Source of the DNA: Mycobacterium sp. | GTDB lineage: Bacteria > Actinomycetota > Actinomycetes > Mycobacteriales > Mycobacteriaceae | Assembly (NCBI GenBank): GCA_018883075.1 | Contig: VEQU01000019.1 | Location: forward strand, 1 to 32,453 | Length of the DNA stretch: 32,453 nucleotides | Direction: 5' to 3' | In this document: positions 16,128 through 23,943 of the stretch, one piece after another | How positions within the stretch are numbered: the first letter of the stretch is position 1 | Layout: every line of letters starts with the position of its first letter | Translations under genes and position numbers: made by a program | The notes under the pieces: generated by a model | Told to the model about the DNA's origin: nothing | Databases searched by the model: none | What the model saw: only the letters and a program-made list of their open reading frames with translations

Positions 16128-16573
16128 GCGGCTTTATCCAGACAGAACGCCTGGGCATCGCGGCCCTCGGCGAAGTCCTCGGCCTTGAGCTTTCCGTCAA
16201 CCAGGATCCGGCAACCCAGTGCGGCGGTATCGCCCTGGGCGACCACGTTGGCCAGCACTCCGGGGTCGGTGGTGCTCACCGTCACCGACCATGGCAACGA
16301 GGTGAAGCCCGCCTCGATCGTCTTGCCGTTGACGTCGAGATAGCTGACCCTGCCTGACGTATCGGCAGGCCCGATGACCTCGTAGGTCACCTGCTTGGTG
16401 TTGATCGGCTTGATGTCATCGGCCGGGAGTGCGGCGCCGACGTAGGGCTTATCGGTGTCGAAGAACGTCCGTAGCCTGCCGACGACCGCGGCCGCCGCCA
16501 GAAGGGTCACTATGACCAGTGCCAACACCCAGAACCGTTTGAGTAGGCCGCCCAGTGAGGCCACCGCTTTCAT
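16124..16573 (-). CDS. MmpS family membrane accessory protein
   Basis: MmpS proteins are small membrane-anchored partners of MmpL transporters with a periplasmic beta-sandwich domain, needed for assembly or substrate export. This one has 149 residues: a short cytoplasmic start, one membrane segment at about residues 14-33, then the outer domain. Cys121 and Cys144 sit at the conserved C-terminal positions and could form a disulfide. Typical family stretches are VTYEVIGPA, VSYLDVNG, LPWSVTV and CRILVDG. A modest AAGGG precedes the ATG. The stop overlaps the mmpL start by 4 nt, so the two are made together. The upstream palindrome (16612-16634) probably holds the promoter. Confidence 0.93.
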   Translation of the reverse strand: MKAVASLGGLLKRFWVLALVIVTLLAAAAVVGRLRTFFDTDKPYVGAALPADDIKPINTKQVTYEVIGPADTSGRVSYLDVNGKTIEAGFTSLPWSVTVSTTDPGVLANVVAQGDTAALGCRILVDGKLKAEDFAEGRDAQAFCLDKAA

Positions 16574-16611
16574 CGTTTCCCAACCCTTTCAGAGCCGCGC
16601 TTCCCAGCAGT

Positions 16612-16634
16612 CATACCATAGGGGGTATGGTATG
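16612..16634. promoter_or_regulatory. Perfect palindrome between mmpS and the Cys-rich gene: candidate operator with two outward -10 boxes
   Basis: CATACCATA (16612-16620) and TATGGTATG (16626-16634) are perfect inverted copies around GGGGG. Each arm contains TATGGT, a TANNNT -10 element pointing outward: one on the minus strand toward mmpS (leader about 35 nt), one on the plus strand toward the Cys-rich gene (leader about 36 nt). The inner part ATACC-ATAG-GGGGTAT resembles operators of CsoR/RcnR-family metal or persulfide sensors. No regulator gene of that family is in the window, so the binding protein is unknown. Confidence 0.65.
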
Positions 16635-16673
16635 TGAGACGGGATCGCCGATCACGACGGGAAGGGAGAGCGC

Positions 16674-16856
16674 ATGTGCCGTGCGACGACATGTCGTGTC
16701 TGCGGGAAGACCACCTGGGCCGGTTGTGGCAACCACGTCGCGATGGTGCGGCGCAGCGTGCCGGCCGCTCAATGGTGCGGCGGTAAGCACTCGAGCAGCG
16801 AGATCGCCGCGGCCGCGCCCCGGCGCCGGTGGATGTTCTGGAAAAAGGACTCCTGA
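16674..16856 (+). CDS. Small Cys-rich protein, possible zinc knuckle, unknown function
   Basis: This 60-residue protein begins MCRATTCRVCGKTTWAGCG, with Cys at 2, 7, 10 and 18 and His21. The CxxC-x7-C-x2-H spacing suggests a metal-binding knuckle. A further Cys lies near position 35, and the tail is basic and Trp-containing. Short proteins starting MCR-x3-C-x2-CGK-x-TWAGCG are, to my recollection, widespread in actinobacteria and beyond but uncharacterised. A good ribosome-binding site (GGAAGGGAGAG) ends 3 nt before the ATG, which supports a real gene. It is divergent from mmpS-mmpL and shares their palindromic control region. No function is claimed; a metal- or thiol-related role is inference from the Cys pattern and the operator-like palindrome. 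Confidence 0.75.
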   Translation: MCRATTCRVCGKTTWAGCGNHVAMVRRSVPAAQWCGGKHSSSEIAAAAPRRRWMFWKKDS

Positions 16857-16922
16857 ACCCCGGCGGCCGACACGCCGCCGCCGGAGGGGTCCGCGTCCGG
16901 CGATCTCTGAGACCGTAATGAC

Positions 16923-17843
16923 GTGGACGGGTCCGATGGCTACACCGCGGTTCTCGATGACTACGCCGAGTACCTGGCGCTGGAGCGGGGCCGGTCCGGG
17001 CACACCCGGCGGGCCTATCTCGCCGACCTGCGCTCATTGTTCGGCTTCATCGACGAGCGCGCGCCGGGAACGGGCCTGCAGGCGCTGAGCCTGCCACTGT
17101 TGCGCGCGTGGCTCGCCGCACAGGCCGCCAGTGGTGCCGCCCGCACCACCCTGGCCCGCCGAACCTCGGCGGTGAAGACCTTCACCGCCTGGGCGGCCCG
17201 GCGCGGGCTGCTCAACGCCGATCCGGCCACCCGCCTTCAGGTTCCCAAGGCCCAGCGGACGCTGCCGGCGGTGTTGCGCCAGGACCAGGCCAAGGCCGCG
17301 ATGGAGGCGGCCGATCTCGGCGCCGAGCAGGGCGACCCACTGGCCCTGCGGGACAGGTTGATCGTGGAGATGCTCTACGCCACCGGAATCCGCGTCAGCG
17401 AACTGTGCGGAATGGACATCGACGACGTCGATACCGGCAACCGGGTGATCAGGGTTCTCGGCAAGGGCAACAAACAGCGCACCGTGCCGTTCGGGAGGCC
17501 GGCGCTGGCGGCGCTGGAGGCCTGGCTTGCCGACGGCCGTCCTGCGCTGGCGACCGCGAAGTCGGGTCCGGCTCTGCTGCTCGGCCCGCGCGGACGCCGG
17601 CTCGACCCGCGCCAGGCGCGCACGGTCGTGCACCAGACGGTCGGCGCCGTGGACGGCGCCCCGGATATCGGTCCGCACGGCCTGCGCCACAGCGCTGCCA
17701 CCCACCTACTCGAGGGCGGCGCGGACCTGCGGGTGGTTCAGGAACTATTGGGTCACTCGACGTTGGCCACCACGCAGCTATACACCCATGTCACCGTCGC
17801 TCGGCTGCGCGCGGTGCACGACCAGGCGCATCCGCGGGCCTGA
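16923..17843 (+). CDS. xerC: Tyrosine recombinase XerC
   Basis: XerC acts with XerD at dif to resolve chromosome dimers. The 306-residue protein has an N-terminal core-binding (SAM-like) domain (about 5-95) and a catalytic domain with the full set of residues: Arg157 (GIRVSEL), Lys181 (GKGNKQR), His252 and Arg255 ([15 protein letters not shown]), His278 ([10 protein letters not shown]) and nucleophile Tyr287 (LYTHV). The start is GTG without a Shine-Dalgarno; GACCGT lies exactly 6 nt upstream and may be a weak leaderless -10. The gene is also xerC in the M. tuberculosis order (Rv2894c), so it is a housekeeping recombinase rather than an integrase belonging to the adjacent mmpL insertion. It converges on the M23-like gene 13 nt away. 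Confidence 0.93.
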   Translation: MDGSDGYTAVLDDYAEYLALERGRSGHTRRAYLADLRSLFGFIDERAPGTGLQALSLPLLRAWLAAQAASGAARTTLARRTSAVKTFTAWAARRGLLNADPATRLQVPKAQRTLPAVLRQDQAKAAMEAADLGAEQGDPLALRDRLIVEMLYATGIRVSELCGMDIDDVDTGNRVIRVLGKGNKQRTVPFGRPALAALEAWLADGRPALATAKSGPALLLGPRGRRLDPRQARTVVHQTVGAVDGAPDIGPHGLRHSAATHLLEGGADLRVVQELLGHSTLATTQLYTHVTVARLRAVHDQAHPRA

Positions 17844-17856
17844 CGCCCGGGCCGGT

Positions 17857-18363
17857 TCAGCCGCCCGTCGGTTTGAGCCGCACGCGAGTCTCCGCCAGCA
17901 GTCCGACCGGGTCGACGTACTCCGCGCGGGTGGCCGGACCCCACATCGCGCCCCAGTGCAGACAGGCCGTCGCCGGGCAGCCCGGATGTCCGGCACGCAA
18001 GCGCCCCAGCGGTGTCGAGGCGTCCACCAGCGCGCCCGCGCTCACGCCGTACCCCGGCCCGGCCTCGACCGGCTCATAGCTGGTGCGCAGTCCGCCGGGA
18101 TGGGCGATCGACACCACCGGGCGTCCGGCCAGCATTCCGGCATAGACGACCGTGCCGCGGCCCGCCGCGTAGACCGGCTGGCCGGGCGAGCCGGCCAGGT
18201 CCACGCCGCGGTGCCCAGGCAGCCAGTTCGGGGCGGGCGCGTCATAACCCCTGGTGATCGCCGGTGTGCCGGGCCGCAGCGGCCACTGCAGCCGCTCACC
18301 GCCCGCCCCGGCCATCGGGGCGAGCGCCAGTGTCAGGACAACCGCGATCGCCGAGCGCATCAT
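17857..18363 (-). CDS. Secreted M23/LytM-like peptidase domain protein (Rv2891-like)
   Basis: This 168-residue exported protein is mostly one M23 (LytM, lysostaphin-type) domain, the fold of zinc endopeptidases that cut peptidoglycan cross-links. A signal peptide covers about residues 1-20 (MMRSAIAVVLTLALAPMAGA). The first zinc motif HxxxD is intact (His51-Asp55 in GHRGVDLAG). The second motif, normally HxH, reads CLH (134-136), so the first His is Cys while the zinc-ligand His136 is kept. It may be inactive and act as a binder or activator, or use an altered mechanism. ATG codons at 18363 and 18360 are both possible starts. The gene is divergent from the rpsB leader. Confidence 0.85.
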   Translation of the reverse strand: MMRSAIAVVLTLALAPMAGAGGERLQWPLRPGTPAITRGYDAPAPNWLPGHRGVDLAGSPGQPVYAAGRGTVVYAGMLAGRPVVSIAHPGGLRTSYEPVEAGPGYGVSAGALVDASTPLGRLRAGHPGCPATACLHWGAMWGPATRAEYVDPVGLLAETRVRLKPTGG

Positions 18364-18421
18364 CGCAGTTCAGCGGCAATGGGAGACGACGTGCAGTCAC
18401 CTCCCGGGCGAGCCGGGACGA

Positions 18422-18452
18422 TTGGGGATCTGTGCTGGTCTGTGTGTAAACT
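18422..18452 (+). promoter_or_regulatory. Putative rpsB-tsf promoter
   Basis: TAAACT (18447-18452) fits a TANNNT -10 and is preceded by TTGGGG (18422-18427) at a 19-nt spacing. It would start an mRNA with a leader of about 190 nt. The stretch from 18364 to 18421 holds only a short CCCGG/CCGGG stem (18403-18417). Confidence 0.4.
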
Positions 18453-18458
18453 TCCCAG

Positions 18459-18651
18459 CGCAGCCCGCTCGCGCGGGTTGACTTCGCGCGCTTGTGTGCA
18501 GAGTCGTCACCGGTGATTTTTCCGGGCGATAGTGCCGCGCATGCCGGTTGGTCCCGCCGCTGTTGTGACGGGTCGGCATGGGCGCAGGCGCCAGGGCCCG
18601 GCTTCACCCGACGCCGGGCGACAACCGACGATGAATAAGGACGTCGCCGAC
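18459..18651 (+). promoter_or_regulatory. Structured 5' leader of rpsB
   Basis: Three inverted repeats are visible: 18461-18468 with 18473-18480 (8 bp including one G-T, TCGC loop); CATGCCG (18540-18546) with CGGCATG (18574-18580); and GCCCGGC (18596-18602) with GCCGGGC (18613-18619, 10-nt loop). The last ends about 18 nt before the AAGGA Shine-Dalgarno (18637-18641). Long rpsB leaders bind S2 for feedback in enterobacteria; a similar role here is inference. Confidence 0.4.
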
Positions 18652-19491
18652 ATGGCTGTCGTGACCATGAAACAGCTGCTTGACAGCGGCACCCACTTCG
18701 GGCATCAGACCCGACGGTGGAATCCCAAGATGAAGCGGTTCATCTTCACCGACCGCAATGGCATCTACATCATCGACCTGCAGCAGACGCTGACCTACAT
18801 CGACAAGGCCTACGAGTTCGTCAAGGAGACGGTCGCGCACGGCGGTTCGATCATGTTCGTCGGCACCAAGAAGCAGGCCCAGGAGTCCATCGCCGAAGAG
18901 GCCACCCGCGTCGGTATGCCGTTCGTGAACCAGCGCTGGCTCGGCGGCATGCTGACCAACTTCTCCACCGTGCACAAGCGCCTGCAGCGCCTCAAGGAAC
19001 TCGAGGCCATGGAGCAGACCGGCGGTTTCGAGGGTCGTACCAAAAAAGAGATCCTGATGCTGACCCGTGAGAAGAACAAGCTCGAGCGCAGCCTCGGCGG
19101 TATCCGGGACATGAGCAAGGTGCCCTCGGCCGTGTGGGTCGTCGACACCAACAAGGAGCACCTCGCCGTCGCCGAGGCCCGCAAGCTCAACATCCCGATC
19201 ATCGCGATCCTCGACACCAACTGCGATCCTGACCTCGTCGACTATCCGATCCCCGGCAACGACGACGCGATCCGCTCGGCGGCGCTGCTGACCAAGGTCG
19301 TCGCCTCTGCGGTCGCCGAGGGCCTGCAGGCCCGAGGCGGTGCCGGCGACAAGACCGACGCCGGGGCCGCGGCCGAGCCGCTGGCCGAGTGGGAGCAGGA
19401 ACTGCTCGCCAGCGCGGCCATCGAGTCCGCTCCCGGTGAGCCGGGACCGGTCGCGACCGAGTCCGCCACCGTCGCCGTCGAGGAGGGCTGA
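18652..19491 (+). CDS. rpsB: 30S ribosomal protein uS2
   Basis: uS2 joins the small subunit late and is needed to bind S1 and mRNA. With the ATG at 18652 the protein is 279 residues and starts [20 protein letters not shown], the conserved actinobacterial N-terminus. Upstream in-frame ATGs (18631, 18541, 18532) would add non-conserved sequence and lack a ribosome-binding site, while AAGGA lies 10 nt before 18652. Conserved blocks include [30 protein letters not shown] and [22 protein letters not shown]. The C-terminal ~45 residues are an Ala/Glu-rich extension. Its TGA overlaps the tsf ATG (TGATG) with GAGGAGGG just upstream. Confidence 0.97.
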   Translation: MAVVTMKQLLDSGTHFGHQTRRWNPKMKRFIFTDRNGIYIIDLQQTLTYIDKAYEFVKETVAHGGSIMFVGTKKQAQESIAEEATRVGMPFVNQRWLGGMLTNFSTVHKRLQRLKELEAMEQTGGFEGRTKKEILMLTREKNKLERSLGGIRDMSKVPSAVWVVDTNKEHLAVAEARKLNIPIIAILDTNCDPDLVDYPIPGNDDAIRSAALLTKVVASAVAEGLQARGGAGDKTDAGAAAEPLAEWEQELLASAAIESAPGEPGPVATESATVAVEEG

Positions 19492-20321
19492 TGGCCAACT
19501 ACACCGCAGCGGACGTCAAGCGTCTGCGTGAGCTCACCGGCGCCGGCATGCTCGACTGCAAGAACGCACTGGCCGACACCGATGGCGACTTCGACAAGGC
19601 CGTCGAGGCTCTGCGGATCAAGGGCGCCAAGGACGTCGGCAAGCGCGCTGAGCGCGCGACCGCCGAGGGACTGGTCGCCGCCAAGGACGGCGCGCTGATC
19701 GAGCTCAACTCCGAGACCGACTTCGTCGCCAAGAACGCCGAATTCCAGCAACTGGCGAACCAGATCCTGGGCGCGGCCCTGGCGTCCAAGGCCGCCGACG
19801 TCGACACCCTCAAGGCCGCGAAGACCTCCGACGGGGCCACCGTCGAGGAGGCCATCGCCGCGTTGTCGGCCAAGATCGGCGAGAAGCTGGAGCTGCGCCG
19901 GGTGCAGTACTTCGGCGGCAACGTCGAGACCTATCTGCACAAGCGTGCCGCCGACCTCCCGCCGGCCGTGGGCGTGCTGGTGGAGTTCGAGGCGGGCGAT
20001 GCCGCGAAGGGCAAGGAGGCCGCGCACACCGTCGCGCTGCAGATCGCCGCGCTCAAAGCGAAGTACCTGACTCGCGACGAGGTTCCCGAGGACGTCGTCG
20101 CCGCTGAGCGTCACGTCGCCGAGGAGACGGCCAAGGCTGAGGGCAAGCCGGAGGCGGCGTTGCCGAAGATCGTCGAGGGCCGGCTCACGGGTTTCTTCAA
20201 GGATGTCGTGCTGCTCGACCAGCCGTCGGTGTCCGACGGCAAGAAGACGGTCAAGGCCCTGCTCGACGAGGCCGGTGTCACCGTGACCCGGTTCGTGCGC
20301 TTCGAGGTGGGACAGGCCTAG
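19491..20321 (+). CDS. tsf: Translation elongation factor Ts
   Basis: EF-Ts is the nucleotide exchange factor that releases GDP from EF-Tu. The 276-residue protein has the N-terminal UBA-like domain ([16 protein letters not shown], about 8-23), the TDFVAKN motif (about 76-82) that contacts EF-Tu, and two core subdomains. [20 protein letters not shown] and the closing [12 protein letters not shown] are typical family ends. Its start overlaps the rpsB stop, and the AGGAGGG inside the rpsB end serves as its ribosome-binding site. amiC follows 14 nt later without a visible Shine-Dalgarno. rpsB-tsf is a near-universal bacterial pair. Confidence 0.97.
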   Translation: MANYTAADVKRLRELTGAGMLDCKNALADTDGDFDKAVEALRIKGAKDVGKRAERATAEGLVAAKDGALIELNSETDFVAKNAEFQQLANQILGAALASKAADVDTLKAAKTSDGATVEEAIAALSAKIGEKLELRRVQYFGGNVETYLHKRAADLPPAVGVLVEFEAGDAAKGKEAAHTVALQIAALKAKYLTRDEVPEDVVAAERHVAEETAKAEGKPEAALPKIVEGRLTGFFKDVVLLDQPSVSDGKKTVKALLDEAGVTVTRFVRFEVGQA

Positions 20322-20335
20322 CCGGCCGTCCGACC

Positions 20336-21745
20336 ATGAGGGGTGTCAACGCCTTCGGTGACGACGCGCTCGGTGATCTCGACGCGGTGGCGCTCGTCGA
20401 CGCGCTGCGAACCGGAAAGGTGTCGGCCGCCGAGTTGGTCGAGGCGGCGATCGCCCGCACCGACAAGGTCAATCCGGTGCTCAACGGGTTGGCGCACGAG
20501 ACTTTCGCGCGCGCGCAGTCCCTGGCTGCCTCGGGTGGCCGTCAGGGCGGCTACTTCGACGGTGTGCCGACGTACATCAAGGACAACGTCGACGTCGAGG
20601 GCATGCCGACCATGCAGGGCACCGACGCGTGGGAGCCGCGTCCGCACGACAGCCACGGGGACTTCGCGCGGTTCTTCCTTGCAACCGGACTGATCCCGCT
20701 GGGCAAGACCCAGCTGTCGGAGTTCGGCTTCAGCGCCTCTGCCGAGCATCCGCGCATCGGCGCCGTCCGCAACCCGTGGGACACCGAGTACACCGCCGGC
20801 GCCTCGTCGTCCGGTTCGGGTGCGTTTGTCGCCGCGGGGGTGGTGCCCATCGCGCACGCCAATGACGGAGGCGGATCCATTCGCATCCCCGCCGCCTGCA
20901 ACGGACTGGTCGGACTCAAACCCTCGCGCGGACGATTGCCGCTGGACAAGATGTCGCGGCAGATGCCGGTCCGGCTCGTCAACGACGGAGTGCTGACTCG
21001 CTCGGTGCGTGACACGGCCGCCTTCTATCGCGAGGGCGAGCGCATCTGGCGCAACCGGTCGCTGCTGCCCGTCGGCGCGGTGACCGGCCCGGGCACAGAT
21101 CGGTTGCGAGTCGCCGTGGTGACCCGCTCGGTGATGCGGGACTCCAGCCCGGAGATCCGCGACCTGACGCTCAAAGCGGCGTCCGTCGTCTCAGATCTGG
21201 GCCACCGCGTCGACTATCTCGACCACAGCCCCATTCCGGCCAGTTTCGTCGACGACTTCCTGCTCTACTGGGCGATGCTTGCGATGGCACTGGTGCGCAC
21301 CGGGCAGCGGACATTCGGCAGGAGTTTCGACCGCGCCCGCTTGGACAACCTGACCCTCGGACTCGACAAGCACGCGAGCCGCAACCTGCACCGGCTGCCG
21401 TTGGCGATCACCCGGCTGAGTCGGCTGCGCCGTGTCACCGCGCGCTTCTACCGCGATTACGACATCCTGCTGACGCCGACCCTGGCCGAGCCGACGCACC
21501 GGATCGGGCACCTCGATCCGACGGCGGACTACGACCAGGTGATCGGGCGGCTGACCGAGTGGGTGGCCTTCACTCCGCTGCAGAACGCCACGGGGGAGCC
21601 GGCGATCTCACTGCCGATGGCGCAGTCCGCCAACGGTCTGCCGGTCGGGATGATGTTCGCCGCTCCGATAGGGCATGAGCGGCGGCTGCTCGAGTTGGCC
21701 TACGAGATCGAAGCGGCGCGGCCGTGGGCTGCGATCACCGGCTAG
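20336..21745 (+). CDS. amiC: Amidase signature family protein AmiC
   Basis: This 469-residue hydrolase of the amidase signature family splits amide bonds with a Ser-cisSer-Lys triad. The triad is visible: Lys82 in YIKDNVDV, the cis-Ser in AGASSSGSG (Ser157 or 158) and the nucleophile Ser181 in NDGGGSIRIPAACNG. Start and length match M. tuberculosis AmiC (Rv2888c) as I remember it, including position after tsf. No signal peptide is seen, so it should be cytoplasmic. The natural substrate is unknown. Lacking an obvious ribosome-binding site, it may depend on readthrough of translation from tsf. The last 11 nt overlap the convergent TetR gene. Confidence 0.92.
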   Translation: MRGVNAFGDDALGDLDAVALVDALRTGKVSAAELVEAAIARTDKVNPVLNGLAHETFARAQSLAASGGRQGGYFDGVPTYIKDNVDVEGMPTMQGTDAWEPRPHDSHGDFARFFLATGLIPLGKTQLSEFGFSASAEHPRIGAVRNPWDTEYTAGASSSGSGAFVAAGVVPIAHANDGGGSIRIPAACNGLVGLKPSRGRLPLDKMSRQMPVRLVNDGVLTRSVRDTAAFYREGERIWRNRSLLPVGAVTGPGTDRLRVAVVTRSVMRDSSPEIRDLTLKAASVVSDLGHRVDYLDHSPIPASFVDDFLLYWAMLAMALVRTGQRTFGRSFDRARLDNLTLGLDKHASRNLHRLPLAITRLSRLRRVTARFYRDYDILLTPTLAEPTHRIGHLDPTADYDQVIGRLTEWVAFTPLQNATGEPAISLPMAQSANGLPVGMMFAAPIGHERRLLELAYEIEAARPWAAITG

Positions 21746-22391
21746 CGCCGACCACCGCCGGATAGCCGCTGGTGATCTCGGCGAGCGTCTTTGTGAGTTC
21801 CTCACGTTCATCCGCAGGTGCCAGTGCCGACAGGAAGAAGCGCCAGGTGCGAGCGAGCTGCGCGTACCGGTCTTCGACGCCCGCACTGGAGATCAGGTGG
21901 CTTCCGAGGACGGATGACCAGATCGCGTCCGCGGCCTCGGCGGAATCCACTCCGTTTCGCGGTCGCCAAACCCCGATGCTTCTGGTGAGGATGTCGAGGT
22001 ATGCGTCGCTCCACTCGCGGTAGACCCGTGCGGAGATACTGCTGATCTGACTCAGGGCCTGCAGGAGATCGTTGCCCACCCGGGCGACCGGGTCGGTCTC
22101 GATGATCTCGGCCGACCTGAATGACGCCCGGATGATTCCCTCGAGACGGGGGGCGTCCGGGTCGAGGCACTCCCCGGCAGCGGTGATCAGTTTGCGGCTG
22201 TACTCGTCGATGATCGCCGCGGCGATGGCCTCTTTGGATTCGAAGTGGTAATAGAACGCACCCTTGCTGACACCGGCGCGCTGCAGCACATCGGCCAGGC
22301 CGGTTTCGCCGTAACCCAACTCGGCGAACAACTCGACGGCGGAGTCGATGATCCGCCACCGCGTCGCCTCTGCCCTCGCCTGTCTCGGCAT
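21735..22391 (-). CDS. TetR family regulator (GBL-receptor-like)
   Basis: This 218-residue transcriptional regulator has an N-terminal TetR helix-turn-helix (IIDSAVELFAELGYGETGLADV then LQRAGVSKGAFYYHFESKEA, about residues 14-60) and a variable ligand-binding C-terminus. The recognition helix and the following EYSRK segment recall gamma-butyrolactone receptor relatives (ScbR/ArpA group), but that placement is tentative. The ATG at 22391 is chosen because the family sequence starts there (MPRQARAEATRWRII) with AGGAG immediately upstream; a GTG at 22463 would add 24 residues. M. tuberculosis has unrelated genes in this interval. It faces pyrH across a 230-bp gap containing a pseudo-palindrome (22457-22480) that could be its operator. 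Confidence 0.88.
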   Translation of the reverse strand: MPRQARAEATRWRIIDSAVELFAELGYGETGLADVLQRAGVSKGAFYYHFESKEAIAAAIIDEYSRKLITAAGECLDPDAPRLEGIIRASFRSAEIIETDPVARVGNDLLQALSQISSISARVYREWSDAYLDILTRSIGVWRPRNGVDSAEAADAIWSSVLGSHLISSAGVEDRYAQLARTWRFFLSALAPADEREELTKTLAEITSGYPAVVGASR

Positions 22392-22444
22392 CTCCTGGCA
22401 CCCCCTCACTCCGGCGCTCAACCTCGAGAAATCATCGGCATGGT

Positions 22445-22480
22445 TTGACAAGCTGCGTTCCACTCTTTACTGAAGGGAAC
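22445..22480. promoter_or_regulatory. TTGACA element and imperfect inverted repeat, candidate TetR operator
   Basis: On the plus strand TTGACA (22445-22450) is followed about 16-17 nt later by TTACTGA (22467-22473), a possible sigma-70-type promoter toward pyrH. Across it lies an imperfect 24-bp inverted repeat with outer arms GTTCC (22457-22461) and GGAAC (22476-22480) and partly matching inner bases. Position and size suit autoregulation by the adjacent TetR protein. CAGGAT (22545-22550) is a second, weaker -10 candidate for pyrH. The rest of 22392-22611 shows nothing clear. Confidence 0.4.
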
Positions 22481-22621
22481 TGCTTTTAGCGCGGCGCGAG
22501 TGTCTCCCCGCCGACCCCGCCAGCGTACTCGCTGGCAGATGGGGCAGGATAACGGTGCCCCACGGCGGGTCGCCAAGGCCGGCATCCGCCTCGGCGGGCG
22601 CCGCGATGCTCGAGGAGGGTG

Positions 22622-23350
22622 ATGGGCGAACCGAAGGTCCTGAGGCCGAAATACTCCAGGGTCCTGCTCAAACTCGGCGGCGAGATGTTCGGCGGGGGAT
22701 CCGTCGGACTCGACCCCGACGTGGTGGCCCAGGTCGCGCGACAGATCGCCGAGGTCGTGCGCAGCGGCGTCCAGGTGGCCGTCGTGATCGGCGGTGGCAA
22801 CTTCTTCCGCGGGGCTCAGCTGCAGCAGCGCGGCATGGAGCGCACCCGCTCGGACTACATGGGCATGCTCGGCACGGTGATGAACAGCCTCGCCCTGCAG
22901 GACTTCCTGGAAAAGGAGGGCATCGTCACGCGGGTGCAGACCGCCATCACCATGGGCCAGGTCGCCGAGCCCTACATCCCGCTTCGCGCCCAGCGGCACC
23001 TGGAGAAGGGCCGAGTGGTCATCTTCGGCGCCGGCATGGGGCTGCCGTACTTCTCCACCGACACCACCGCCGCCCAGCGGGCGCTCGAGATCCGCGCCGA
23101 GGTCGTGCTGATGGCCAAGGCGGTCGACGGCGTCTTCACCGACGACCCGCGGGCGAACCCGACCGCCGAACTGATCGCCGAGATCAGCCACCGCGAGGTC
23201 ATCGACCGGGAGTTGCGGGTCGCCGACGCCACCGCCTTCAGCCTCTGTATGGACAATGGCATGCCGATCCTGGTCTTCAACCTGCTCACGGACGGGAATA
23301 TCGCCCGCGCGGTGGCAGGTGAGAAGATCGGCACACTGGTCACGACCTGA
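22622..23350 (+). CDS. pyrH: Uridylate kinase
   Basis: PyrH phosphorylates UMP to UDP in pyrimidine nucleotide synthesis. It is the bacterial hexameric enzyme of the amino-acid kinase fold. From the ATG at 22622 it has 242 residues; a GTG directly before it (22619) is an alternative, and a GAGGAGGG ribosome-binding site ends at about 22619. Conserved pieces are [10 protein letters not shown] (about 14-23), [11 protein letters not shown] (about 56-66), [37 protein letters not shown] and MAKAVDGVF. The N-terminus is shorter than that of M. tuberculosis PyrH as I remember it. frr follows 11 nt later. Allosteric control by GTP and UTP is a family property, not read from sequence. Confidence 0.96.
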   Translation: MGEPKVLRPKYSRVLLKLGGEMFGGGSVGLDPDVVAQVARQIAEVVRSGVQVAVVIGGGNFFRGAQLQQRGMERTRSDYMGMLGTVMNSLALQDFLEKEGIVTRVQTAITMGQVAEPYIPLRAQRHLEKGRVVIFGAGMGLPYFSTDTTAAQRALEIRAEVVLMAKAVDGVFTDDPRANPTAELIAEISHREVIDRELRVADATAFSLCMDNGMPILVFNLLTDGNIARAVAGEKIGTLVTT

Positions 23351-23361
23351 CGGGAGCCCGC

Positions 23362-23922
23362 ATGGAGATCGACGAGGCGATCCTCGACGCCGAAGAGAAG
23401 ATGGAGAAGGCCGTGGCCGTCGCGCGCGACGACCTCTCCTCGATCCGCACCGGCCGGGCCAATCCGGGCATGTTCGCCCGCGTCAACGTGGACTACTACG
23501 GCACCCCGACGCCCATCACCCAACTGTCGAGCATCAACGTTCCCGAGGCACGGATGGTCGTGATCAAGCCTTATGAGGCCGCCCAGTTGCGGGCCATCGA
23601 GGATGCCATCCGCAACTCCGATCTCGGCGTGAACCCGACCAACGACGGCAGCATCATCCGGGTGGCCATACCGCAGCTCACCGAGGAGCGTCGCCGGGAA
23701 CTGGTGAAGCAGGCCAAGGCCAAGGGCGAGGACGCCAAGGTGTCGGTGCGTAACGTGCGCCGGCGTGCCATGGAGGAACTGCACCGCATCAAGAAGGACG
23801 GGGAGGCGGGCGAGGACGAGGTCGGCCGCGCCGAGAAGGACCTCGACAAGGCGACCGCCGGGTACGTGAGCCAGATCGAGGATCTGGTCAAGCACAAAGA
23901 GGGCGAGCTGCTCGAGGTCTGA
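23362..23922 (+). CDS. frr: Ribosome recycling factor
   Basis: RRF splits the post-termination ribosome together with EF-G. The protein has 186 residues, the standard length. The three-helix bundle and small beta domain are recognisable from [12 protein letters not shown] (about 27-38), [22 protein letters not shown] (about 44-65), [21 protein letters not shown] (about 92-112) and [21 protein letters not shown] (about 128-148). A GGGAG sequence precedes the ATG. It is 11 nt downstream of pyrH and 21 nt upstream of cdsA, an order kept in many bacteria. Confidence 0.97.
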   Translation: MEIDEAILDAEEKMEKAVAVARDDLSSIRTGRANPGMFARVNVDYYGTPTPITQLSSINVPEARMVVIKPYEAAQLRAIEDAIRNSDLGVNPTNDGSIIRVAIPQLTEERRRELVKQAKAKGEDAKVSVRNVRRRAMEELHRIKKDGEAGEDEVGRAEKDLDKATAGYVSQIEDLVKHKEGELLEV

Positions 23923-23943
23923 GGACCCCGGCAGAGGCGCACC

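Noticed and set aside
16923..17843. xerC as the integrase of a mobile island containing mmpS-mmpL
   Set aside because: The gene matches the housekeeping xerC in position and sequence. No flanking direct repeats, tRNA target or other mobile genes were seen around 13107-16856.
18364..18421. c-di-AMP riboswitch upstream of the M23-like gene
   Set aside because: Such riboswitches precede many actinobacterial wall hydrolases, but the region is under 60 nt before the rpsB promoter, far too short, and lacks the expected helices.
18507..18521. TCACCGGTGA followed by five T as an attenuator/terminator in the rpsB leader
   Set aside because: The palindrome has no loop of its own; a folded form would have only a 3-bp stem, too weak for termination.
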